From NCBI GenBank assembly GCA_001632435.1, contig KV424158.1:1-30212 (forward strand): DNA of 30,212 nucleotides, written 5' to 3'. The stretch comes from Calocera cornea HHB12733. Its lineage: Eukaryota; Basidiomycota; Dacrymycetes; Dacrymycetales; Dacrymycetaceae. The position numbers and the translations under genes were made by a program. Positions 20,483-30,212 of this stretch are shown here, piece by piece. Within the stretch, counting starts at the first letter, position 1; each line of letters opens with the position of its first letter. The notes beneath the pieces are model-generated. The model did no database searches. It saw only the letters and a list, made by a program, of their open reading frames with translations, and was not told the origin of the DNA.

Positions 20483-21011
20483 GGTTGTTGGTTAGAGGAT
20501 GCGAGGAGCGAGCGCTATCGATCGAGGAAGACGAGCGCAAGAAGGGAGCGATGATGAGGCGGAAGCAGCCGGGTGCGGATGCACGTGCCGCCTTCCTATT
20601 CGGGCAGCGCGCCTACGACGGTGCTCCCTGAGCGCACGCCAAGCAGAGCTATGGTTGAATTGATGGGACAAAAGCCAATGCTACCGGTTTTCATATCTTA
20701 CGCTGCAGCGGAAGCTTCGGCCCTGCAGCAGTTGAGCCCAACCGGCCTTATGCTCCAGCGGTAGACCATGCCTCCGCGTTGTGCCATCCACCCTCCATCT
20801 GCTGCAGCATGTTGCTCCGCTTGGCCCAGACCCTCCCAAGCTCATCGCCACCGTGGGCGAGACCCAGACCTACCAGCAGCGCGGGTTTTGCCAAGTCCCT
20901 CGCCATTATCGGGGTCCTCGCAGTGATATGGCTCACCCGTCGGCTCTCCCTCCTTTGCATCCACTGTTCCCTCTGTCTAATTTCTTTATTAGACTGACTG
21001 AGTCTCTCTTC
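20483..21011. promoter_or_regulatory. Divergent promoter region between QCR8 and the HECT-like gene
   Basis: The two flanking genes are transcribed away from each other from this 529-bp stretch, so it should carry both promoters. I see no clear TATA box for either gene and no strong repeat. Confidence 0.4.
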
Positions 21012-24000
21012 ATGGCGTTTCTGGCATCTCTTCCCAGATCTCCGATCCGTGCCTCCCCTCCCCCGCCCCTTATATCTGTCTTTCTGTTGCTTGCGTCGTT
21101 CCCTATACAGGTCGATGCCTTCCCCCCGCTCTCTGGTCCGTGCTGGGTCAGGCCTGCTGCCGGTGCACCTCCCTGCCATTGTCAGCTGTTCCGTTGGCCC
21201 TTCGGAACGCACGGCACCCTCACCGAATACGGACACCCCCCTGAAATAGCCCTTTGTCGATGCGGACATCAATTCGTCGACCATTACCCCTATGAGCAAG
21301 ATCCGCTTCAGCCGACTGCTCCCCCTCAACCAGTACCTCGGGACACGGTACCTTCACCGGAAACGCCGCTGCCCGCTGTTCCGGAGTTTGTCTCCCGCGC
21401 GAATCTTCTGCGTTCCCGACCGCCCTCTGTTGGGTTGCGTACTGGGGTTATGGATATTGTATCCCCCCTCCCCGGATCTCCCCAAGCCGCTCAGCGGGTT
21501 TCGCACTCTGGTATCTCACCTATACGTTTGGTCAACGTGTCAAGCTCTGCGGCGACTGCCGCTGCGAACAGGGAGCGCGCTGCGGCCAGTCTCCGAAATT
21601 TCCCTCAAACTGCTGAATCTCAGTTCATCCAAGAAACCCGGAAGCGCCGTCGTCGCAACTCTCCCGAGGCTAACCCCGTGCGACTCTTTACGTTTGTCCT
21701 TCGCTTGTATCCTCCCGCGGCGCGTGATACGGCTAGGGTGAGTTGCGTTGTCACAACCTCTCCCACCAACTCACCGTCGTCAATAGCTCAATCTTGCGTA
21801 TCGTCTGGCAGAAGACCAATGGTTCCAACTGTGTGTCAACCTCGTTCGATCCCCTTTTCTTTTGCTCAGCGTTGTGCAGGTGCCACCGCTATTCTCTCAT
21901 CATCCGTCGCTCGCTCCCTGCCAACGCCCGCCTAACCGCGCTACCCGCCCTCTTGCAACCCGAACTCGACGCGTTTCATTTCCCCCCGCCCACAACTCCG
22001 TATCAGCATCGCAATTCCTCGTATCCTGATCTTCCCTTTCTTCTTGCGAAGACGCGGGGAGGGGGCAAGACGATAGCCCTGCTACAGATCGAGAGCCGCC
22101 CCACCCTAGATTTGGGCACCATCTGGAAGGAATGCGGCGGTCGCGGGCCTAATGACGCGCCGATCGTGCATATAGGTAAGTCCCCTGACCCAATTCGCAC
22201 TCCAGTTCCTCATCCTCTCGACAGTCCCTCGCAATGGCCCTTTGATGGTCATCCAGCATGGCATTGTGCAGGAGCCATCGTACCCTTTATTGCAAGCCAT
22301 GCGTACGGATAAGGTTATAGCCCTCAGCGAGGAGTCTCCAGACCAACATCCCCTGGTTCGTGACCTGGACCTCCTCCTGTATTCTGCCGTTCTCATCCCA
22401 CGTTTCTTTATTGTCAATCCAGGATGTAACTCCTACTGCTACCCTACCCGGTCAACCTGCCCACCTGCCTCTATCGCACCCACTCCCTCGCACCCGGCCG
22501 CTCTCCACCACCCCTGTCCCTCCCCCGCGCTCGCCGACTCAAGATACCGCGAGCCCGGATTTCAGTGATGCATCGGTATCCGCTCCTTTACCGCTCAGTG
22601 CTGCCCAGGAAGATATCGTACTCTCACTTCATCCTACCATTCGAAGGAGCTTGAGTCACGTCACCGCCCCTCCATCGTTACTTCGGTTGGATGCCGATTT
22701 GGCTTCTCCTACGCCCACTAACCCCCCAACCACGCACGATGATTGCTTCGGCCCAGTCTTGTCCATCGGACCCCCCAGTTCACCACCGTCCGTTTCCCCT
22801 GTCGCTGGACCTTCCCATGCAGCCACACACGATATCGGACCGCAGCCGTCTATCCTCCCATCTTTGCCAAACTCTCATGCGACTGACGAGAGTTTGACAT
22901 CACGCACCGAACCAAGTACTACGACCACTATCACACGTCCTTCCTCATTCGCCTCACTGCCCTTCAACCGTCACCATCCACTTCCGGGTGTAAGCGTTCG
23001 AAGTAGTGTCCAAGGACCAGTCCACAACACTGAACCCCTGCCACCCTCCCGCACGCGCCCTTTTCCCATGGCTTTGCCTAATCATTCGGTCTTGTCACGG
23101 CCACGCCTAAACCCCGACGAGGCTATTCGACTGCCTCATCTCGATATCCCGTCCCCTTCTCGCCCCCAATGCCGCACTTTCTACTCCTTCTTGGCGGAGC
23201 TACGGCGTGCCGTGCATGCTGGAGTCAGGGGCACCACCCCAATCGTTGCGGTGGACATCGAAGATGCTGCTAAGCAAATGGAGAAATGGCTTGTGGAAGC
23301 AGTACGGCCTGTCGTATGTGAAGACTGTCCGACGGCCACTTCAAACCAACTCAAAGCCTTGCTGTCCTTGAGTCACTGGATTCACGTGTAAGTTGTTCCC
23401 GCCCTTCATTGCTCCGCATCTACTTAACGTTTTGGAAGGGGCTCGGACCGTAGTGCTGGCGTTGGAACATCTTCTGATGTTCTGACCACTGTACTACATC
23501 GCCTCAAGGACCGAGGCGCTCTCGTCCCTGTCGGCATGCACGGATTATACACTATTCGTCTTCGGGAGTACGAAACCAACGCGCCCGTCGGCGCTCTAGG
23601 GGTGGATGAGAAGTTAGAGTGTGCGATGATCGGCGCTCTCCATCTCGCCTTTTGGTTTCTCGTCGGCCATGGACCCCCGTTAATCTCCCCCCTCCTGGTC
23701 GAGCGTGTTGTCTGTGGTCGCAATTCCGACACCCTGCTGGAACGCTACGAGCCCGAGGTCTTCCAATGCTTGTCGAATTGGACAGAGCTTGGACCCGCCG
23801 GTGTGCTCCTTCCTCCCCACATTGCACTCGTATGTGTTGCATCCAGTTAGCCATTACTATACTATCAATGGGCGCTGACGCTGAGCTTCAGGAGAAATAC
23901 CACCCGCAATATCACTTGGCTCGATATGTCCACCAAGTCATCGGGCTCTCTGTAAGCTCCTTTCTCCCCGTGCTGCGCCTTATACTCACCCACCTGCCAT

Positions 24001-24813
24001 CCAGCCCTCCCACTTTCGAGCAGCGCGTGATGCTGATCTCCATCATCGCTGGTATAATCACCTGCGCTCTTACGCGTCGTTATGCTGTCCATCGTCCCAA
24101 GAGCCCGCGGAGCTAGAGTGGCTACGCAAAGGCATGAACTTCCGTATCGACAATCACACCACCTTCCTCGAAGTATAACCTTTCTCCACTCCCCTCTGCT
24201 TGTTGTTCACATCCCCTTCTCAGGCCCTCCAATCCGGCTGGTACCATGCTGGCGTCTGCGGCTTCATCAAAGATCTTTGGAGCGCCACTGTCATCGACTC
24301 GCCGGATCAGGTCATCCAGCGCATCACATGGCAAGCACACATCCAAGTGTCCTCTCATTTCCAAACACAGTTCCGCACGGCGCTGGAGGGTTTTCTGCGT
24401 GGGGTTGGTCTGCCCGAGCAACTGCATATTGCGATGGACACTGGTCGATTCCGCTGGCATCCAGCGCTCACCCCGCATGATGCCCAGCATCCAGCGTTTC
24501 GTGCTCGTCGCTTTTGGCTTATCGCCACGGGCATGGAACACCTCCCAGACTTGTCTTCCAGTCGATCTCAGCTAACGGTATGTTTCCAATCACAGGTCCA
24601 GGTTTTCTTTAACTGATTCCCGATGAGATCCGTTGGGATCCTAATGCCCTCGGCATCCAATACGCAACGTGTGGCCCGGACCTAACCCTTCCAGTGGTGG
24701 TTGATGCCGCAGATGGCCGGTCAATGGGGGACTACGGGCTTGGTTTGGACTTCGATACCATGATGTTCAAGGAGATTGCCGGTCATGATTGCCGTGATCA
24801 TACCAGTCGATGA
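21012..24813 (+). CDS. CxCGH-cluster protein with HECT-like C-terminus (about 1,100 aa, ten exons)
   Basis: Exons by hand: 21012-21737, 21787-21830, 21880-22175, 22225-22355, 22423-23387, 23439-23829, 23892-23951, 24005-24172, 24224-24577 and 24628-24813 (1,106 aa). The fourth intron is uncertain: 22426-22543 in place of 22356-22422 also keeps the frame (1,089 aa) and retains VRDLDLLLYSAVLIPRFF. Near the N-terminus lies a Cys/His cluster (C44, C55, C57, then CRCGHQFVDH at 82-91) that may bind zinc. A basic KRRRR patch, a folded region (KTIALLQIES...DAPIVHIVPRNGPLM), and a long Ser/Pro/Thr-rich linker (about 22550-23170) follow. The C-terminal part (FRTALEGFLRGVG...IQYATCGPDLTLPVVVD) recalls a degenerate HECT fold; the Cys in ATCGPDLTLP could match the catalytic Cys, but this is tentative. 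The family recurs in Agaricomycetes as far as I recall. The start codon is weakly supported. Confidence 0.62.
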
Positions 24814-25115
24814 CATGCTACACCTTGTACGATGCTACTGCATCCATAATATACTTCGCACCTCATCAGTCCTCGCTAGCTCTCTCATCTTCACATACAT
24901 GCATTTCCACAGGCACAGAGTACATTGCATCATTAGTCGGTATAGCACGGGTATTGTTACAGAGACAGAACAGATGTCCACGAGGACCCCTCGCCGCCAC
25001 AACGACTACTCGCGCCCCCAAACCTCTCCTCCGCTGACCCGATCTCCCTCCCCCTCCCTCCTCTCCCTCCCCTTTCTGCCTTCTCCACCCAGCAGCCCCC
25101 TTGCCGCGCCGCCAC
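24814..25115. other. Convergent 3' region between two genes
   Basis: About 300 bp lie between the stop of the HECT-like gene (plus) and the stop of the small membrane protein gene (minus). The stretch 25010-25110 is strongly pyrimidine-rich on the plus strand (repeated CTCCCT). It should contain the 3' ends of both transcripts. No gene is recognised. Confidence 0.45.
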
Positions 25116-25674
25116 CTACGCCATTCCCATCGAGGGCAGAACCGACGCCGTTGTGACAATCGTGTAGGACATCGTCGACGAGTTCACGCCCGGGTCTATC
25201 GTAATACTCTGCGCCAGGGCAGTCGACATGTGCGCTTTCGACAGAAGCGCTGGATGAGCAATGGATGAGCAATGCGTGACCCGCCGAAGCCTGATTCTAC
25301 ATACCGAGAACAAGCACCGTGATCCCGAGCCCAAGCACGAGCAAGCTGACGAATATCCCGAAAGGCCGACCGTAGACCGGATCGTTCATCAGACGTCGGC
25401 ACTCGGCATCCAACCGAGCACAGAACACCCCCAGGGTGCGCGCGACCATCGCCAACGCGCACATGACCGCCCAAAGCCATATCAACAGCTGCGAGGGACC
25501 ATAGACGACGATCTGCGCAATCCACCACCCGCAGTTCGCACCCACCGCCTCGGGCGTGTATTGCTCGTACAACAGCAGCTGCTCGGGTTCTGAGCGCGCT
25601 TCTCACGCGGATAATTCGCCTCCACTCACCGTCGGCAAGTCACTGACCCGTGGGTTTTGCGACCCTTCCGACAT
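25116..25674 (-). CDS. Small membrane protein of unknown function (150 aa, spliced)
   Basis: Exons are 25674-25630, 25578-25305 and 25249-25116, with introns of 51 and 55 bp that keep the frame. The product has two clear membrane segments, about residues 31-55 (WWIAQIVVYGPSQLLIWLWA and onward) and 86-108 (FGIFVSLLVLGLGITVLVLA). A short loop with Cys residues (CARLDAECRRLMNDP) lies between them, and a polar C-terminal tail contains a sequon (NSST). No family is recognised. The start ATG at 25674 is the shortest choice; an upstream in-frame Met would add about 45 residues. It faces the HECT-like gene tail to tail and shares an upstream region with the Rad1-like gene. Confidence 0.55.
25252..25273. 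repeat. 11-bp perfect tandem duplication in an intron
   Basis: GGATGAGCAAT occurs twice head to tail (25252-25262 and 25263-25273), close to the acceptor of the second intron of the small membrane protein gene. It duplicates the acceptor-proximal sequence, giving two candidate CATCCA acceptor contexts, of which only the outer one is followed by G. Confidence 0.7.
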
Positions 25675-25826
25675 TGTTATGCTTGTCGTCTTCAGATCGT
25701 AGATTGGGTGCGACTCGTAGACTTGTGAAGGAACGTATGGCGGTGGTACACTGTATGTGGGAGCCGGGCGGACGATCAGGGTGCGCGCTAATGATCGGAG
25801 GCAAATCACGCACCGGTCCCGGTCGG

Positions 25827-25874
25827 CGGAGGCAAATCCGTCAGCCTCGACGGAGGCAATTCCGTCAGCCTCCT
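25827..25874. repeat. 24-bp tandem repeat, two copies
   Basis: CGGAGGCAAATCCGTCAGCC plus four bases (25827-25850) is followed directly by CGGAGGCAATTCCGTCAGCC plus four bases (25851-25874). Only one base differs in the first 20. It lies about 150-200 bp upstream of the ATG of the small membrane protein gene. Confidence 0.75.
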
Positions 25875-26512
25875 GTCCCTCCGCAAAGGTAAACGACCTG
25901 GGGCCGCTTAGTCCAATGCTCTATAAACTATGTCAGTAAATGATCGAGTTTGCAGACAAACTCCGGGCTGACCTCGCCTATTGACCTCTCAACCCCATGT
26001 GCATCTTCGCACGACCTCTCATCCAGCAGTCCTATCTCGCTGTAACCCCGTCCGACTCTGGGCCGATAACAGACGGAGCGCAGGATGCCTGCATCGTACC
26101 TCCGTCCCCACGCGCGTTCCACATCATGTCCTAGCTCACCCTCCCCTACTGCTTCCCCTCGGCGGTCTCCCATTTATTCTTCGGCGCTTGTGAAGGTTGG
26201 GGTGATCGCGCGAGCCCAGCTTCTACATCACAGGTCAGACGACTGAATCACCAATGAAGGACACCGCTCTCACCAGATCACTCCCCAGACCGTTCCACGG
26301 CAGGCAAACCTTTCCTCACTGTCACTCTACCGATAAGTTATAGATCCTCGTCCGACCGCGCTTCGTCTATATAGTAATGATATATCCAAGTTTAAGGTTA
26401 GAAGAGTAGTTCAGTGGTGTTAGGGAGCAAGCAGGCTTGGTCTTGCTGTCCGGCGAAGCGATACGTACAGCCTCCTGATTACGTGATCCGGAAGCTTTCA
26501 GTCCCATCGGTG

Positions 26513-26518
26513 TATAAG
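26513..26518 (+). promoter_or_regulatory. TATA box of the Rad1-like gene
   Basis: GTATAAGAG lies about 60 bp before the ATG at 26576, which itself has a good context (ACCATGGC). Together they support the chosen start. Confidence 0.5.
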
Positions 26519-26575
26519 AGCAGCAACTCCGTCCTCCCCTCTCGACATGTTTCCCTTTCCTCCCCTCCTACTACC

Positions 26576-28146
26576 ATGGCTCCTCGCCGTCCAAGAACCT
26601 TTGTTCTCCCACCCGCTCTGACTTCAGCTCCTGTACTTTCCCATGCTCCTATCCCTGAAACGCCCGCTCCTACTTACGTGCGTCTTTCGTTGCGGTGATT
26701 GACTTCGGGCTCAATATGGGCAGAGCTTCGAGGCGGTTCTAGATGATGCATTTCCTTTAGGTAGGTTCATGCGGGGTGTGTTTACTCACGATGTCCATGT
26801 GAGTTATCGTTAACATCCTTTCGACGCCCCACTCATGCTCCACAGCATGTTTACTTTCATCCCACTGCTACCGGGTTGGACATATCCGCGGTCGGGGATG
26901 ATGGTCTATATGGTGCGTCCCATTGTTTCTCTCATTCACACGTTAGGTGACGCATATATGCTAGTAAATGCCACCCTTCGGCGTGAATGCTTTTCCTTCT
27001 ACAATCTTCAATATCAACCGGCCGAGTTGCGCTATTCTACTGCACGGTTGCCTCTGGCCGCCTTCTTCGTCCTCATCGATCACTTCGGGGGTGCTGGGGG
27101 CTCCGGCTGCACCGACTTTGCGAACATTAGATTCACGCAGCAATGGCACTTAGAAAATCTCCTTCAGCTCAGCACGCAGCATCACCTTCAACGAGCAGAT
27201 CGCAATTATGCTGAGATGCGCTGGGCTGGTCCGGGCGAGGCATGGAATATGACCGTGTACGTCGCCTCTTGTATGCGAAGAAGATGTTTTCCCTGATGGT
27301 TCTGTAGTGGTGTTCTGGATGGACGTCGCCTTGACGAGGCACTCTCGACCTACCATGACGGGGAACCACAGGACATCCCCCTGGACCTCGAGGGCGGAAT
27401 GTACGTGACCCTGGGCTAGCATATAGCTACCATTTTCTCATTGCTGATATCTCTCCATGTAGGCTGGTGAACGTCACGTTGAAGGTGCCCTGGCTGGTCG
27501 AGGCACTCATCGAACTCGCCCCGACCGGGGACGATATTCTCTTCGAGTTTACGCCTTTCCTGCCGCCGGCCCTACCGGCCAATGCAACTCCCGTGCAGAT
27601 CAACGCCTCCCGACGTCGGAGCTTCCTCCGTTCCCGACCCACTCTGCTTATGGAGGCTGGCGGGTTCTGCGTTCACACGGGCGTGAGTCCCTCCTTCCTC
27701 GGTCTGTAACTTACGCTCACTCATCGTCCCTCCTAGATTTCTCTTCCTCTCGATTCTGAAATTTTTATCGAAACCGTCATCGAGCAACCCGTGTCTTTCA
27801 GGTAAGATCTCACTCGGGTTACATCAGCCAATCTGACTCTTGTCGTAGCTATCGTTTCAAACACCTCATGCAAGTTTTGCCTATGCTTAGAATATCTAAA
27901 CGAGCCCGTCTCACTGTGGATCACCGTGGCGTCATGTCCATCGTTTGCTCCACACTGTATCCGCGGATCTCTACTGAGGGCACAGGCCGTGTCCTGCTTA
28001 CTGATACCCCCGTCGCTTACACGGTGCGTCTCTCGCGCCATGACTGCGATCGAACTGACACGATACAGCTGTGCCCGCTGGGCTTCTCCCGTGCCTCTCA
28101 GGATGGGGTTCCCCCCGTCAACCAGGACCATCACGCCGCCACTTAA
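26576..28146 (+). CDS. Rad1-like checkpoint sliding-clamp protein, diverged (388 aa, nine exons)
   Basis: Exons: 26576-26677, 26724-26798, 26846-26912, 26965-27256, 27308-27400, 27463-27682, 27737-27801, 27849-28023 and 28069-28146. All eight introns (45-62 bp) have GT..AG ends and the frame is kept throughout. The C-terminal half resembles fungal Rad1, a PCNA-like subunit of the Rad9-Rad1-Hus1 DNA-damage clamp. LKVPWLVEALIELAP matches the Rad1 'SSWLRDALSEL' region. RPTLLMEAGGFCVHTG precedes an acidic stretch, then EQPVSFSYRFKHLMQVL and LTVDHRGVMSIVCSTLY match the strand-rich end. The N-terminal half (FEAVLDDAF..., LPLAAFFVLIDHFGGAG) fits more weakly. It is clearly more diverged than Rad1 usually is, so it may be a second, specialised copy. 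A basic MAPRRPR start could aid nuclear import. No disruption is seen. Confidence 0.66.
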
Positions 28147-28480
28147 TGAACTCCAACGATATCTCACCAACGTAAGGTATGCTGTTGCTTCTCGTATGAC
28201 GGTACTCATCGATTGGCAGGGAAAGAACTGTTTTCATACCTCTGTAACGATCCTATGCACATCGCCCGGCTTCCCGGCAATGCCACTCTCAACGCCGACC
28301 TCGGCATTATATCACTTCACCTCACTTTACCTGCCTCGCAATTTAGTCTCAACGTCATGATGTCTCGCCTCAGTGGAACTATGCCCAACGGGCTTCAATC
28401 ATGTTCCATAGTATTATGTATCACTTAGCACATCGTCCAAATAACATGCATGTGGACCACTACTATCGGGCTACCAGCAC

Positions 28481-28522
28481 TCCGCACTATATGCCCCGCG
28501 ACAGCGGTGCATAGAGTGCGGA
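28481..28522. repeat. 14-bp inverted repeat
   Basis: TCCGCACTATATGC (28481-28494) and GCATAGAGTGCGGA (28509-28522) pair at 13 of 14 positions around a 14-nt loop. It sits about 180-220 bp before the ATG of the F-box/LRR gene. Confidence 0.65.
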
Positions 28523-28567
28523 CCCTCCTAGCACTCTCCGTTGCGTTTGTTCTGTTCTGATCCGGAG

Positions 28568-28607
28568 TCTTTCGCGACGCGACGCATTCTTTCGCGACGC
28601 GACACGA
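28568..28607. repeat. 20-bp tandem repeat with GACGCGAC cores
   Basis: TCTTTCGCGACGCGAC occurs at 28568-28583 and 28588-28603, a 20-bp period (about two helical turns), followed by related CGACTTGACGC. It lies about 100-130 bp upstream of the ATG at 28700, so it may hold binding sites; ACGCG is the core read by Mbp1/Swi6-type cell-cycle factors in fungi. Confidence 0.65.
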
Positions 28608-28699
28608 CTTGACGCAATTGAGAGCCCTTGCCGTAAAGCCACGTCCCAACCCCTCATTGTTCGGCCATCATCCCCTAACGTACGCTCGGTAAACCCACA

Positions 28700-30212
28700 A
28701 TGTCACTAAACTTGTCACCCGTGGTGAAGGCATTCCAGAGCGATGACATCGCCAATATGATTCTGGAGAAGATACTGGAACAGGATGGCTGGATTGGGGT
28801 TTGTGCTGTGATGGAGACGTCGAGGACGATTTGCAACGCCATACTCAAGCTGGCTTCCAGAGGAGAAACGTGGAACCGCTTGACGAACGAGTGTCTTAGA
28901 CAGCTGGGCAAGTGCGACCGCGCATCGGATCCCGAGGCAAGAGGGCATCAGAGAGTGAAAGAGAGAGAGGAGATAAAGGAGGAGGACTGTGCCAATGTAT
29001 GCGCTCTGTTTCGGTCCTTGGAACCAACTCGTGACTAACATGGCTTATAGCTCAACTGGTTAACGGTGTATCGCCTGTGCAGATGCCGCGAGGTCGTCTT
29101 AAACTTCATACGACATGAAGCACCAGAGTTATTGGCACAGCTCTGGTTCGACGCCGCCCAGAGGGTCAAGCACGCCGAAGCATTCTTTCGCGTGGAAACC
29201 GTGTGTTTGTACACTCAATTTCCAAGGGCCTTGGACGTTCTATCAGACCTCCTCTCCCACAGTCTTCTCAAGGCAGTTGATGTATCCATTCAAGCTCATT
29301 GGTCTCATGATCCCGAGTGGCCAAGGTCGTTGACAGATCTGACGCGGCACCTTAGAGAAGATGGATGCGCTCTGAGAAAGCTTACCTTGCGTGGATTCGA
29401 TGGTCTATCCAACTTCTTTGAAGTAGAGCTACGGGACTCCCTGGAGAACATGATTCACCTTCGCGAAGTTGCACTGGACGATGCCCTCCTCGTATCATCT
29501 ATCTTGTCTACGCTCGGTCATCGCGCTACCCACTTGGAGCGCCTCGGCGTCTACTGCGGCAGCACATGGCGAGAGTACCCTCGGCTCCTTTCCATTACGC
29601 TGGTACAAGGTGTCTTCGCACATCTGACATGCTTACAGATTGAAGGCACGCTCGCAATGACAATTTCGGTGCTCGAGATATGCAAGGGGTTACACATGAA
29701 ACAACTGGACATCATGTGTATTCTCATACCAGAAACCGTCCTGCTGTTTTCAGCACTCCCAAGACGGCTGGTCCAGACTCAATGCTCGCTCGAATCCTTA
29801 CAAATTGTCGTGGCTGCCCCTCAATCGGGCATCGCTAAGGCTCTCAATTGGGACATGCTGAAGGACCTCGCCCTGTGCCAACGGCTCCACGAGCTCCACA
29901 TCGAGCTGCGAGGAAGCGCGATTGAAGGTCTGGGCGAATACTCATTATGCACCTTCACGATGTCTATGGTTCGCCTCGAGGTATTCCATTGTCTTTGGCA
30001 CGGACAGCCTTGGTTGACCATCGACGCCATTTATAACCTGCTACGCTATGGGTCACGGCTAAAGCACATTACACTCGGCAGCATGGATCTCAGAGACACC
30101 GATACGGAGCCGCAGGACATCCCATCGCTGTCGAGGCACGTCACGGTGTCGATCGTTCGCGCCAAGCGCGCCTCCACAATGGACACTGCTAGCCTTCTGG
30201 CCTTGGGTCCCC
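28700..30212 (+). CDS. F-box/LRR-like protein (3' partial, at least 486 aa)
   Basis: Exon 1 is 28700-28996, followed by a 54-bp intron (donor GTATGC, CTAAC branch-like site, acceptor ending at 29050). An open frame then runs from 29051 to the window end with no stop. The N-terminus (SDDIANMILEKILEQDGWIG, then CAVMETSRTICNAIL and ETWNRLTN) resembles a diverged F-box. A charged Lys/Glu linker follows. The second exon has repeated Leu-rich segments (LRKLTLRGF, LREVALDDALL, LERLGVYCG, LTCLQIEG, LKHITLGSM) spaced as in irregular LRR proteins. Such basidiomycete proteins are thought to recruit substrates to SCF ligases. The start matches the conserved position of the F-box; the stop lies beyond the window. 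The target is unknown. Confidence 0.75.

Larger units (their letters stand above)
25675..26575. promoter_or_regulatory. Divergent upstream region with a 24-bp tandem repeat
   Basis: This 900-bp region lies between the divergently transcribed small membrane protein and Rad1-like genes. It holds a two-copy 24-bp tandem repeat (25827-25874) and a TATA box for the Rad1-like gene (26513-26518). The remainder (about 25880-26500) has no recognisable gene. Confidence 0.45.
28147..28699. other. 3' flank of the Rad1-like gene and promoter of the F-box/LRR gene
   Basis: This holds an open frame at 28213-28428 of unclear status, an inverted repeat (28481-28522) and a 20-bp tandem repeat (28568-28607). 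The first part is probably the 3' UTR of the Rad1-like gene. Confidence 0.45.

Noticed and set aside
29042..29110. tRNA-like start (GGCTTATAGCTCAACTGGTTA resembling an A box) after the first exon of the F-box/LRR gene
   Set aside because: The stretch is the end of an intron (CTTATAG acceptor) plus the start of a long coding exon. No B box, anticodon arm or acceptor pairing could be found.
1..30212. CRISPR array, bacterial operon, rRNA or prophage signatures
   Set aside because: None is present; the repeats found are two to six copies without spacer structure, and the genes are spliced eukaryotic genes.

Overview
The window looks like nuclear DNA of an Agaricomycete (mushroom-forming basidiomycete, perhaps Polyporales). 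The reasons are GC-rich DNA, genes broken by many introns of about 45-65 bp with GTRNGT donors and a CTRAC-like branch site close to the acceptor, and families typical of these fungi (DUF6535, DUF7732, F-box/LRR proteins, a CxCGH/HECT-like family, Ty1/copia elements). No bacterial operon, CRISPR array or convincing RNA gene was seen. All functional calls rest on reading translations by eye; no search was run.

Layout. 1-751: 3' end of a Ty1/copia retrotransposon (RNase H, polypurine tract, short LTR). 752-3072: a 22-bp minisatellite followed by a decayed copy of YTM1/WDR12, a WD40 ribosome-biogenesis gene, with several frameshifts and stops. 3223-14132 (all minus strand): two related genes of unknown function (paralogs A and B) flank a DUF6535 membrane-protein gene. 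The paralogs share exon 1 length, intron phase, an N-terminal helical region and a basic C-terminus. They also share promoter-proximal DNA: a diverged upstream module occurs twice before A and once before B. 15169-16588: F-box protein gene (minus). 17441-18623: DUF7732-type protein (minus). 19853-20482: QCR8, subunit 8 of mitochondrial complex III (minus), with an 11-nt microexon. 21012-24813: a ten-exon plus-strand gene with a Cys/His cluster and a HECT-like C-terminus. 25116-25674: small membrane protein (minus). 26576-28146: nine-exon gene for a strongly diverged Rad1-like checkpoint sliding-clamp protein (plus). 28700-end: F-box/LRR-like protein, cut by the window end.

How the parts relate. 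QCR8 is the one clear housekeeping gene; most of the rest is lineage-specific or duplicated. This looks like a fast-evolving accessory stretch with duplication, pseudogenisation and a retroelement. The points most worth following are the A / DUF6535 / B cluster with its duplicated upstream modules, the diverged Rad1-like gene beside the HECT-like gene, and the YTM1 relic. Exon models were made by hand from splice consensus and reading-frame continuity. The internal structure of the HECT-like gene and several start codons remain uncertain.
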